This document shows positions 54,058-64,000 of a DNA stretch of 64,000 nucleotides, one piece after another. The first letter of the stretch is position 1. Each line of letters starts with the position of its first letter. The notes under the pieces are model-generated. The model was not told the DNA's origin. It was given only the letters and a program-made list of their open reading frames with translations, and did not search any database. The DNA is from Xanthostigma xanthostigma (lineage: Eukaryota > Arthropoda > Insecta > Raphidioptera > Raphidiidae), in the NCBI GenBank assembly GCA_963575645.1, contig OY754466.1, forward strand, positions 16,346,001 to 16,410,000, in the 5' to 3' direction. A program made the translations under genes and the position numbers.

Positions 54058-54275
54058 ATAAATGTGAAAAAGAGAGCCAAGTTCAATATTCAATACAAAA
54101 AGAATTGAGATCTAAAAGGGTGCCAAGTTTTCACACATATAAACATGAAGCTTAGGTATAAATCATAATATAAAACACGAAAACTTGCCAAGTGAAAACT
54201 TGGCAATCTTTTAGATCTCAATTATTTTTGTATTGAATATTAAACTTGGTTCCTTTTTTCACATTTATGTTTTTG
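54058..54275. repeat. Foldback, ~88-bp arms
   Basis: TTCAATATTCAATACAAAAA and GAGATCTAAAAGGGTGCCAA are mirrored by TTGGCAATCTTTTAGATCTC and TTTTTGTATTGAATATTAAA. A small GCCAAGTGAAAACTTGGC hairpin lies at the inner right edge. Confidence 0.88.
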
Positions 54276-54289
54276 ATGGAATATATTAT

Positions 54290-54810
54290 ATCGACTTTGA
54301 TTTTTGCTAAGGCTACCTTAAAAAGCCAAATTTATTGACAAAAATAAAAATCTTTAAAAACATTCCCAAACTTACAATGCCTGTAGCAAAAGATACGCTG
54401 ATTCCGATGAGTATACCAAACTTCTGCGTCTTTTCTCGTTTAGAAATTGCATCCATTTAAGTATCACATAAAAACGATTTCAATGGTCGTATCTTCTAAA
54501 GTAAAAGAGATACAGACTTGTCCTCATTGTAATCAGCGTGATTTGTTTTATAATGATAGGTGTGTTCGGTATCATGCTCCAATTTAAAAAAAAGTGTTGA
54601 TATATTTTTTATAGTATTGATTTGTTATACAAAAGTATATGAATTATATGCCTAGCGTATACTTTTCAGTTCAGATTTCACTTAACTACACTGATATATC
54701 AAACACAAGAAAGATTTCAATTTTTGCCATTTTTTTAATCAAAGAGATATAGCGGCAAGAGATTGTGATTGTTATATTTATATCAAAGAAAAAAATATAA
54801 AAATCTATAC
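54290..54810. other. Intergenic sequence, nothing recognised
   Basis: No supportable feature between the two foldbacks. Confidence 0.4.
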
Positions 54811-54814
54811 AGGG

Positions 54815-55555
54815 TGTCCCATTAAGAATGGGACATAGAACAACCGCAGATTCTCCAATTCAAAATAAAACGATTAAGCGAAATATGTTTAGATAAAATG
54901 TTACTCGTTTCCGAAATACGGGGTGTTGAAGTTGAAAACTGAAAAATTATTAATGTCCATAATTTTTTTAATACACCGTATAATTTTACTCAAATCGGCA
55001 CACTTGTTAAATATCATAAAATGCACCTAACAATAAAAAAATTAGTTCAGTACGCTCTACCAGTGGCGTACGGCAGGAGTAAGTAATGCTTGTACCCCTT
55101 CTAAATGTTACGCCGCTGTCTAAATTTTAATTTTGACTATAATTTTAATTTTTTTGATATTTTCTATGTCAATAATGTACACTTGTTAGTTTGTTGTAAA
55201 GTCATTGGTTTTCGAGATATTCGCAGTTTTTTTAAGACAAAATTGTAAAAATGAATATTATTAATAATAATAGGTACAAATAAAAAGTACATGTCTATCT
55301 ATCTTTAACTGCGAATATCTCGAAAACCAATGACTTTACAACAAACTAACAAGTGTACATTATTGACTTAAAAAATATCAAAAAAATTAAAATTATAGCC
55401 AAAATTAAAATTTAGACAGCGGCGTAACATTTAGAAGGGGTACAAGCATTACTTACTCCTGCCGTACGCCACTGGTAGAGCGAGTAACATTTTATCTAAT
55501 AATCGTTTTATTTTGAATTGGAGAATCTGCGGTTGTTCTATGTCCCATTCACATG
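54815..55555. mobile_element. Large foldback element beginning ACAGGGTGTCCCATT
   Basis: Outer blocks ACCGCAGATTCTCCAATTCA and TGTCCCATTC and inner blocks CAGTGGCGTACGGCAGGAGT, GTTACGCCGCTGTC and GAATATCTCGAAAACCAATG are mirrored. About 150 bp between outer and inner blocks of the left arm (CGTTTCCGAAATACGGGG onward) are missing from the right arm. The ACAGGGTGTCCCA start is common to several insect foldback elements. Confidence 0.82.
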
Positions 55556-55559
55556 CCAA

Positions 55560-56811
55560 GGTTAATCGCGAGTCCCAGTCCATAGTACGGTTTTTTAACT
55601 GAATTATTCGTTAAATATTAGTTAACTAACTATTTAATACATTTTATTTATAATTATATAATTTATATTTATGTGGACCGGGATTCGCGATTGAAATTGC
55701 GCTATGGCATTATGGCTATCTCAAAAACAGTTAAACGTATAAAAAATTGGTTAAGACGAAAAGAGAATATTATACTCTATAACTTTTATAGTAAATAAAA
55801 ATACGATTTGAGGCAAAGGAAGCGAGATATTTCCAAAAAACTGATTTTCGCAACCTTTGACCTTGAATATCTAAAGACGCCCACACGTGCCCTTATGAGA
55901 CTTTTGAGACAACATTAAGAATGCCAAAATAAAGGTTTATACACATATTCAACTTTTTCCGTTTTAGTCCGAGGTGAAACCCTAAAGTGACTGGACTAGG
56001 TATATTATGGTTAGTAATTAACGTTGATTGTCATAATTATTTTTTTTTTAATTTTCTTGTACTTACTTGAAAAGGTTTAAATCTATATACAAAACGTGAT
56101 ACATTAAATAAATCTATTATTTTTGTCCACAGTCTGCGACTTTTCTTATTATAACAATCACAGCATCAATCATATTTCCATCTCTTTTCTGGAATCTTGT
56201 CAAGTCTTGTCATATATAGGATCTAAAAATATACAATGTTAAATTTGAAACGTTATTCGTTACCCCAAAGCCAACTAAGATACGTAGTATGTGCATAGAG
56301 TTAAAATATCATGTCTGTTTGTACTTCAAGAAGTTTATTATTTAAAACTTATGTCTGCGAGTTAAGTATCTTGATGTTTTAGCACGAAGTGTACATAAAT
56401 CTTTGGCAACAGATTTTACGATGTCTGTAAAATAAATAATGAAAATATTGTTGTATACTATGTTATATAATATCTAGTTACAATATTATTAATGCTATTC
56501 ACAATACATTTATAAAAACGTAACAGCTTTATGAAATTGATATTTATATGTTATTTCGATAACACAAATCCAATTACATTTATATGTAGAGTATTGTGTC
56601 GTTGTTTCAATTTTTCCTGGATAATAAATCATTTTGTGTTAAGAGGATTTCAAATCGGAATCCATTTTGGAAATAACGGCCGTGATACAGAGGCATAGAC
56701 ATAAATAATGTAAAATAAGAGATTTGAGTTACAGTAATAAATGATTAACAACTTCAATTCCACAAATGAAATTATTTATATAGTGACAGATTGAAAACAA
56801 GTTTTGAGGCT
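55560..56811. other. AT-rich gene-free stretch, nothing recognised
   Basis: About 1.25 kb without a supportable feature. Confidence 0.4.
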
Positions 56812-57042
56812 ATTCGGAACCCAAAGGAATGGTGAGACCTGTGGTGAGAAATGCGCCGAACTGTTCTAAGGGGGGTTTTTGACAGGTAAACATTGATTTA
56901 GAAAAGCATGATGGAGGCTAACCTAGCCTTACCTTATGTTTACCTTATGCCTCCATAGTTTACCTGTCAAAAACCCCCCTTAGGACAGTTCGGTGCATTT
57001 CTGACCAGAGGTCTCACCATTTCTTTGGGTTCCGAATAAAAT
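56812..57042. repeat. Foldback, ~88-bp arms
   Basis: CGGAACCCAAAGGAATGGTG and GGGGGGTTTTTGACAGGTAA are mirrored by TTACCTGTCAAAAACCCCCC and CACCATTTCTTTGGGTTCCG. The spacer is about 50 nt and contains TTATGTTTACCTTATG. Confidence 0.9.
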
Positions 57043-57275
57043 CCAATTAATGGGTAGATTCCGACCTGAATAATTGTGGAAGTTTTGAAACTTTGGGAAT
57101 TTGCAGATTTATATGCCCTGAACGAAATCAGAGAAAATGCATATTTATGATCGCAACCGCCGGAGGTGTCATGTTAGAAGTATGGAATAAAAAAACAGTT
57201 TCTTTGAAATATTTCGCTTCGAATGCCCTAAATGTTTTTATGAAAATAAAATAGAATTAAAATTTCTCTAATGCT

Positions 57276-57350
57276 CTAGAAGCGGCCCGGTGCGGCTTCG
57301 CCCGAATTTGTAGATTGTCATTATTTTTTCGTCGACTTACGTTGCAAAAT
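57276..57350 (-). mobile_element. Helitron 3' end, second family, copy 2
   Basis: CTAGAAGCGGCCCGGTGCGG and CTTCGCCCGAATTTGTAGAT match 49127-49200. Only about 75 bp of shared sequence is clear. Confidence 0.5.
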
Positions 57351-57547
57351 TGGTCTCCATTAAAAGAGCTTTTATTTTTACCCGATCATATATAACGCTA
57401 TGTCCATCCTGATGGTTCATTCTAAATATTGGTGAAAAAAATTTTGAAATCCGGTGAGTAGTTTCAAAGATTACCTCCGAAATCCAAACTTACAACCTTT
57501 ACCTCTTTGTTCAGATCTTTGATTAACGTCTGATTGGAACTCGACGA

Positions 57548-57755
57548 TAAATAAAATTATCGACCAGTTTTTCAGACAAATATTTTAACAAAAAATATAA
57601 AAATTAATACATTAACGTTTCGGTCCGGATTTGGATCTTCTTCAGAACTGATCTAAAAACTATTAAGTTCTTAATTATCAAATATTGAAAAAATAATAAT
57701 TATTGTTAATATATTTGTCTGAAAAAATTGGTCGATAATTTTATTTATTGAAGTT
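57548..57755. mobile_element. PLE-like hairpin, family E
   Basis: Outer arms ATAAAATTATCGACC and TTTCAGACAAATAT (57550-57590) are mirrored by ATATTTGTCTGAAA and GGTCGATAATTTTAT (57707-57745). A single hammerhead-like motif lies between them. Confidence 0.65.
57611..57648 (-). ncRNA. Hammerhead-ribozyme-like motif, family E
   Basis: Minus strand: GTT, intact core CTGAAGA, A, stem II GATCC/GGACC with a 6-nt loop (one A-C mismatch), GAA, ACGT, T, AAT. Stem I pairs three bases including one G-U. There is the same single extra nucleotide after the core as in families A-D. Confidence 0.5.
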
Positions 57756-58219
57756 TACTTCTTTATAATACCTAGTAGTATAGATAATTAATATAATCGA
57801 ATATATATCTCGTTAACTATAGAATAATTAACGATATATATTTGATTTTTGTGAATTATGCTTTTTTGAGAATATAAAATCCATGAGATCAAAAAGGTAC
57901 CTCTTACTCTCGAAGTTGAATAAAATTGAACAATATTTATTATATTTTAGGCCATAGAAAACCGAAAAATGAATTTGTCTGTCCATATTTTATGTCTGAA
58001 CGCGAATCCTTCAAGCGTATTCACTTTTCCCTATTATTGTAATACGCTTTAATATATTCAGCTATTCAATATATGTAGCTGCAAGATAAAACCGTTCATG
58101 TCAAATTATTTATATATAAACATTAGAGTTTTAATGTCAGCATTGATTGGCAATGGTCGATATTTAAATTTTTCTTATGAAACTTATTTGTCGCTGTAAT
58201 CGTAAAGACATATTTCAGG
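57756..58219. other. AT-rich sequence, nothing recognised
   Basis: No supportable feature. Confidence 0.4.
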
Positions 58220-59325
58220 TTTCTAATTAACTAGAGTACGCTAGTGCGTATGCGTACCATAAGTGAAAGTGAAAGAGAGAGAACCGCGCAGAAATTCAGT
58301 ATTATTCTCTCCAACTCTCTCATGAGAACTCGTTGGCTGATGGCTGTTTTGAAATTAATTTCAGTTGTCAGTTTAAGGACATCGAGCCATTTTTGTCTAA
58401 ACTGCTGGTCTGTAGAAAACCTATTTACATGTAAATATTACTAATCGTATCTTCTTTTGATATGGCCATTCATGATGGGTACTTCAGATAAATTAAAACA
58501 AACTTGTGAAAAATTTTTACCATTTTGCATTTAAAGTGTTATTGAAAAGAATTAAGCGAAATAAGAATTAATACTTAACACACACAACTTTATAACCTCA
58601 CAGAAAACACCTAAGCCAGACCATCAAGGAGACATAAGTAATCTAATAACACCTATGGGCTATGTGCAAGGAGGCGGAGTTACAAATTTTTCGAAGCGAG
58701 CGTGTGTGGTGAGCACTAGGGGAAACTTTAAGCTCAAATTTTCCGTATGTCAATGAGTAATGTTTATTGAAAGTGAAAATAGTTATAATTTTATGAAGTT
58801 TTTTAATTACAAAGAAAACATGTAAAAACTAAGCGATTTGGAAATGCTTGCTGTGTTCCGGGCTGTTGCGCTGGTGATGATTTAAGTAAAATAAAAACCA
58901 TCGGCGCCCCAATTTGACGTTCTGCTGTCAGTGTAAACAAATTAACATCAATTATTGTATTTTTTTTTTTGACAAATCATGGTCATCTAAAATTTTTGAC
59001 TTATCACCATAGAAACTTGTCACGATTTCCATAAAAAGTGAGTTCAATAATTCTCTATTACCCACTAATAGCGCTAGTAGGCTTTGTGCACACAGCCTAT
59101 ACCTAAACGCAACTTCAACCACTTAGGAAATACTAAGCACGAATATCAAGAAGACAGCATTCTAATTCAATAATATAGCTTTTATAAACGAAAACCATAA
59201 ATTTGTTTACTCAAATCAGCATTGTTTTGCATCATTAGTTACTATAGAGATAAGGGACTTTTCTCTCTCTTAATTGCAGACACTTTCACTGCTTACTCGC
59301 GTACTCTATTGTAATATCTCTATGG
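58220..59325. mobile_element. Longer family T element (1.1 kb)
   Basis: The left end ACTAGAGTACGCTAGT and TACCATAAGTGAAAGTG and the right end TTTACTCAAATCAGCATTG, CACTTTC, CGCGTACTCTA and AATATCTCTATG correspond to the 208-bp MITE at 2820-3027. The extra ~0.9 kb in the middle encodes no recognisable transposase. Either this is a larger non-autonomous relative or the decayed parent. The 8-bp duplication is not visible because the left tip is eroded. Confidence 0.65.
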
Positions 59326-59775
59326 TGTCCACAGAGCCCTAAAAATTTGCGTAGGCCATTTTGTCTTGTAACCATAAATAGATGAAAGTTTTCAACATAC
59401 GAAAAATTAAACATCGATTTGCAACCGGCATCACAAAGAAATTGTTGAAAGATTAATAGATTCACGTAGTATATATTGAACAGAGTGTTACGGTGGATGG
59501 GCTTATGATGCGCGGGGGATGGAGGGTAAAACACGCGGATAAGAAAATAGAATAAAAAAAAAACTGGCAAATAAAAGATTGATGATATATATGAGATAGA
59601 GCTACTGATGCTCGCGGAGGACTTTCGACGTTTAAACCACAAATGCAATCTTTTTACGCGGACACGTTTGTGTTTGCCAGTGTTATGACATTATAATATT
59701 TATTACGAGCTGCTAAGCCCAGACCCGGCCCTGCCCACGCCCCCATGATTCTCAAAAAACATTTAGATTGTAAAC
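59326..59775. other. Intergenic sequence, nothing recognised
   Basis: A 120-codon minus-strand frame (59286-59648) shows no domain and overlaps the T end. Confidence 0.35.
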
Positions 59776-59779
59776 TTAA

Positions 59780-60613
59780 GGGGGTCACCCCGTGTGATAG
59801 GTTGAAAGAAACAAATTTTTGTTTTGCATAAATTGATTACTAGAAATGTTTAGAATATGTTGGTGAAATGATTTTATAATATTCGAAGTTGTTGATACAG
59901 CTGTTAGAAGAGGAGGTGTTCGGAGCGCTTACTTGAAACCTTCTAAAACAAATGAGGAGCAAACAAGCAAAACCCGATAAATAAATTTTTTTCGTTTTTG
60001 TGTTATATATGTCAATTTTAGTTAATTTTGGTGAGCTTTTTTCAGATTAATGGCGAGTTAAGGTTTCATAGTTTAAATCGTACTTGAATCTTTAAAGGCG
60101 TTTTTCTAATTGGTTTCTACGATATCTCAAAAACGGTTCGACCGATTGCTTTGAAATTTTAATGGTAGATTCGGCACATGTACAGTCGTAGGATAAAATA
60201 GAATCTTTTGGAAATTCCGAGTGGTCTTATTTTTTTTGAAGCAAGATTTTCGAAAAAATTATAAAATTTACGAAGTCTGTCAATTATTCAATTTTCAATA
60301 TTTTAGATTAATCCTAGTTCATCTTATTGCCACAGACTTACAGATTAAAATTCCGCTTAATTTTTCTATTTGAGATAAGCTAATCAGTCGAAATCATGGA
60401 GACCGTCAACAACTTTTTTCTCAAGATGGGTGTCTTCGGAGTGGTACAACTCATGTTTTTGTGGACATGTATGCTTGAACATTTTTTTATAGGCTACTGA
60501 AATATTAATAAACATATAGGTATCATAATTTGTTCAAGTTCTATCTTTTTATTGGTCGTCAAAAAATTCCTAAAAAATGTCTAAAAAACGGGCCGGCATT
60601 TGGGGTGACCCCC
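59780..60613. mobile_element. TTAA-target non-autonomous element (piggyBac-like)
   Basis: TTAA flanks it at 59776-59779 and 60614-60617. The ends are perfect 12-bp inverted repeats GGGGGTCACCCC. TTAA targets with short GC-rich ends are characteristic of piggyBac-type elements. The 834 bp contain no transposase frame. Confidence 0.78.
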
Positions 60614-60617
60614 TTAA

Positions 60618-61020
60618 AGTTCGTGAGTGCAACAAAAATAACTATCAAGTTTCAAAAGTGTAGTAAGAATAAAATTAATAGAACGAACTGATTGACGTCG
60701 AAAAATAAAAGCATTGTTTTATAAAGTATTTATTACTTTGTGTCGTCGAATCAATTAATGTCGTTGTCAAACTTCCTTTCATGTAGAACATTAGATCGTA
60801 CTCACACAAAAACAAGTGATTGATCTGCATAGAAAAATATCACATTCAACCTGAACATTTTACAAAAAACTATGTTAAAAAAAATATTGTTTTCATCGTT
60901 CGATTATTTTTCGAGCAGAATCGATTTTAAATTCTACAATCATTTTCTTATTAAAAAAAAGTGTTGTCACTATCTAAGGTCATTGTTAAATCGGGTTTTC
61001 TCTTCGCAAAAGTGACTGAA
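60618..61020. other. AT-rich sequence, nothing recognised
   Basis: No supportable feature. Confidence 0.4.
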
Positions 61021-61022
61021 GG

Positions 61023-61357
61023 ACCCCGAACCAAATACATGGGAAAGTAGATCTAGGTAATTTTTTTCTGACTGGGAGAAATGAATTAGTCCTTTGATGC
61101 TGAAAAAAGTTTAAAATACAATTTGGGTCTGAAAATCCCATTACATATATCATATATATCTCTAGGGTGCCTACATATTGCACGTTGTTCGTTACTTTCC
61201 ACAAAACAGCCGTTTTTGATAAGCTTACATCTTTGGACACCGGGATTTTCAGACCCAAGTTGTATTGGAAACTTTTTTCAGCATCAAATGACTCATTAAT
61301 TCTCTTTAGCTAGAAGAATTTCACCGAGATCCATTTTCCCATGTATTTGATGCGGGA
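61023..61357. repeat. Foldback K, copy 2 (uninterrupted)
   Basis: The arms mirror CCAAATACATGGGAAA, TGAATTAGTCCTTTGATGCT and CAATTTGGGTCTGAAAATCC. It serves as the intact reference for K copy 1, which carries an H insertion. Confidence 0.88.
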
Positions 61358-61359
61358 TT

Positions 61360-62405
61360 AATAATAAAATTATTAGTCACTTATTATAAAATTCGCGTTT
61401 CTGTTTATACGAGCCGCCACTGGTTCGGCGTCGTTTATTTGAATGCCTATGCTCGCAGCGCGATCAATTTGAGATTAGAATCACTTTGGGAGCTTCATTC
61501 GCCGTCTTCTGCTTAGAGCCACTTCTTCAAAGGCTTTATATTCTTTCTTGTAAGGTGGGATCAAACATTATATTCATTTCACAATATTATTTTTAAGATG
61601 TTTTATAAACGGACAGGTATTTATCATTCAGATATTTGATTGATGACACAGCCTCAGAACTCATCGTACTAATGGCTTATTTCCACCAGTCTTATATCGA
61701 CTGCCTACTGTAGCCTGTGACGACGCCTTTGCTCGCGTTGACGTCAATCTTGACAGAAACGTTCTCTTAACCCGTTCGGACCTGAATTTTATATTTTTGA
61801 AACGCAAAATATTTTTTGGGGTGTTGGGTTTATTTAGAGTGTAATTAAGATATATTCAGTGAAAAACTAAATTTAACATTTACCTACATAATTTTGGAAA
61901 ATCATATTATGTCCATTGAAATCGACAACAGGTTAAAAAAAAAAATTTTTACGGTAATCACTAGCATAGGATGTGTAATTAATTTGTAGGTATAATTAGT
62001 AAAGTTAATTTCAAAAAATTAAAATAACTATACGGACAAGAAAAATAGATTACATCATGACAATATGTAAGTTATACTAAATAATATACAATCAGAATGT
62101 ACACTTTTACCAGCTTTGCGTGAATCCATGACTTGCGGTCAACACTTGACTCGATATTTATACCTACTCACTTGGTATTTCTTTGTTTTGTTTGGCACAT
62201 ACCTACATCTCAAATAAGCCTCAAGTTTAATGAAATGTTTATATTTGATATTTAATTACGCTGACTTAAATTACACCCGTTAGTATGTCTATTTAAATGA
62301 CTGCCAGGAGCGAAGGGGTTAACCTTATCATAGCGTTGACATTCAACAGACTGCCTTTAAGGTATAGAATTTCAATATTTTGCCACCTCTCAAACCCAAT
62401 CGAGG
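61360..62405. other. Gene-free stretch, nothing recognised
   Basis: GC is a little higher around 61400-61550 but no exon could be supported. Confidence 0.35.
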
Positions 62406-62407
62406 AC

Positions 62408-62465
62408 AGCTTGATGTAAAAGTTTAGATCAAACTGTAGTGGGTTCGAATCCACCTTCCCTCATG
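62408..62465 (+). other. tRNA-like relic
   Basis: GTGGGTTCGAATCCACC forms a perfect T arm, and AGTTT/AAACT could be the anticodon stem but closes a 5-nt loop. The GAGG start and CCCTC end may be the acceptor. This is not a valid tRNA; it is probably a SINE head or decayed tRNA. Confidence 0.5.
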
Positions 62466-62579
62466 AATGTTTTGTAGTGTTGTTTAATTTAATTTGACGT
62501 AATTAGACGCAAATGATTTTCATTGTCGCGTGTCTCTAATCTACAGTAAGTAAACAAATCAAATCTACAAAATTTAAAA

Positions 62580-62625
62580 TGTGGTGGTGGGAGAACGGGT
62601 ATTTATGGTGGAAGTACGGATCCGT
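62580..62625 (-). repeat. Repeat Q motif, inverted copy
   Basis: GGTGGTGGGAGAACGGGTAT followed by TATGGTGGAAGTACGG is the inverse of the Q motif at 11957 and 12316. Confidence 0.55.
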
Positions 62626-62964
62626 GTGGCAATGCAGTAGGTAGGTATTATTTTAACGGAAATCTTATATAAACCAAAGTGCTTCCAGATAAAATTTAAT
62701 GTATATTTCAAGATAAGGTACCTTTGATAGTAACATCTAACAAACGAATTTCAAAGTAGTATATAAATATTTAAGTATTTTAAGTAATCACTGCTAGAAG
62801 GAAACAACTGGATACTTCGTTTATAATCGTTGACTCGTCTTAATGCCAGAAATATTAATCTGTTCGTAGTCGGATAAAAAATACTCGACAATTTAAGTTT
62901 ACGAATTTTCATCAAAATCGGTACAGCCGTTCTCGAGTATAGCTAGATAGACCTAGATCTCGTT

Positions 62965-63100
62965 ATAATCATATTCCTTGAACCGACATAGCGCGGATAA
63001 AATTCCATGATCAACATCTGATTGGTTGCTTGAAACTCAACACAGCAGAACAATTATTCGGACGGTTTCTGTCGGTGGGAAAGAGGATTTCTGAGGTTAA
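62965..63100 (-). repeat. Repeat W, copy 2
   Basis: Inverse of 39430-39605: CATGATCAACATCTGATTGG, CTCAACACAGCAGAA and GGTGGGAAAGAGGATTT align. Confidence 0.6.
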
Positions 63101-63109
63101 ATATTTAAG

Positions 63110-64000
63110 GATCCATACACTTTTAAAAATGTTTCATTTAAAAAAATCACTACATGAATTGTAAGTAAATTTTGTTACGTTTAAAATAATTTGGTAGTTT
63201 TGGAACACACTGTGTATCTTGAACGATGTTTTTGACAAAAAATATATTGATATCGGTTGTTTTTATGATGTTATAAACTTTTTTTGATGTGTCCAAAATT
63301 ATTTTATAGACTTTTTATCAACTAGTATTTTCCTGTACACACTATAGAAGAGGATCGTAATATTAGCTTAGAATTACGACGTGGTTTATGTCCAAAATTT
63401 ACACCTAGTGCTTACAGGGCTAAATAATTTTAAAAATAAAAAATCACATAAAAAATTTATCGCAGAAAGAGTTCCTATGTGAATAATGAATTTTTCTCTT
63501 TTTTGAATGTGTAAACAATAAACATCGTATACGACGGCCTAGGATTAATTCGATACATTCGCAACGGAAGTGTTTAGGGGGAAATCAACATTGTGCACCC
63601 GTCATGCGCAGGCGCAGTTGCTTGGCTGTCATCAGTGAATCCTGTACACACTAACTGGACACGATTTCAGGTTATTAACTACTTTCATGACAAATATGTA
63701 TTAATTAAGTTAATAAAAAATAAATAAGTAGAAGACGATTGATAAACAATGAAATAAATAATAAGAATAATAATAATTAAGTAACTTAATGAATGAATAG
63801 ATAGGAAAGGAAAAAACAATCTCTCGCTCACTTACGTTTACTTTCAGAGATCTTTTATTATGTTTGCACATCAATGTCCCGTGTATTAGAAGAGTTCACC
63901 ATTTTTCCACTTAGAGTTATTTGGGCTTAATTACTTCTGAGGAGTTTCATCACACGTCGATCTTATACTACGAAAACAAAAACTTATTAGCTCTTAGAAT
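63110..64000. other. Gene-free window end, nothing recognised
   Basis: AT-rich with an (AATAAT)n-like patch near 63755. No coding, RNA or mobile element could be supported. Confidence 0.4.

Noticed and set aside
59286..59648. 120-codon minus-strand frame as a membrane protein
   Set aside because: The hydrophobic stretch comes from T/A-rich sequence; it overlaps a transposon end and shows no family resemblance.
62408..62465. Functional or mitochondrial tRNA
   Set aside because: The anticodon stem closes a 5-nt loop and there is no complete acceptor stem.

Overview
This window looks like AT-rich, gene-poor nuclear DNA from an arthropod, most likely an insect. I found no intact host gene, rRNA, CRISPR array or bacterial-style operon. 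No open reading frame is longer than about 135 codons, and most are chance. The few coding traces I recognise are dead fragments of mobile elements. They are Jockey-like, R1/I-like and RTE/CR1-like LINE C-termini, a Penelope-like element (PLE) C-terminus, and one short helix-turn-helix transposase relic (DUF4817 type). tRNA-derived SINE heads, Helitron ends of the 'CTAG' type, hAT, Tc1/mariner-like and TTAA-target miniature elements, and many foldback (hairpin) repeats point to an insect with a large repeat load. The order cannot be fixed from sequence alone.

Layout. 0-9 kb: a hAT MITE, an ~83-bp minisatellite, an 8-bp-TSD foldback (2820-3027), a repeat carrying heat-shock-element motifs (3698-3825), a large foldback interrupted by a second hAT MITE (3826-5028), the first PLE-like hairpin and the transposase relic. 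9-19 kb: palindromes, a PLE-like hairpin with an 11-bp TSD, several copies of a ~0.65-kb repeat called P here, a Helitron, a long-TIR element (13895-14869) and a Jockey-like LINE. 19-31 kb: a nested stack of foldbacks with a LINE and a mariner-like insertion, a second Helitron, two R1/I-like LINE ends around a foldback, and two more hAT MITEs. 31-43 kb: nested H, K and U foldbacks, a near-identical tandem repeat, an inverted SINE dimer with a 13-bp TSD, and further PLE-like hairpins. 43-64 kb: a third Helitron, the PLE coding relic, a 447-450-bp tandem array, a series of palindromes, a TTAA element and scattered repeats.

The strongest signal crosses the whole window. Five sequence families that are unlike one another (A at 5.8, 10.1 and 42.8 kb; B at 35.4 kb; C at 36.6 and 52-53 kb; D at 33.7 and 47.8 kb; E at 57.6 kb) share one small RNA-like architecture. 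It reads CUGAWGA (or a close variant), one nucleotide, a 5-6-bp stem-loop, GAA, the palindrome ACGU, one nucleotide, and a short pairing back to the bases before the core. This is hammerhead-ribozyme geometry with an inter-molecular stem III. The stem sequences differ between families but pairing is kept. Family D lies directly downstream of a PLE C-terminus, and family C forms a head-to-tail array with one motif per unit. Hammerhead ribozymes in PLE terminal repeats and in animal retrozymes are established. The particular layout here (one extra nucleotide before stem II and a self-complementary stem III) is an observation to be tested.
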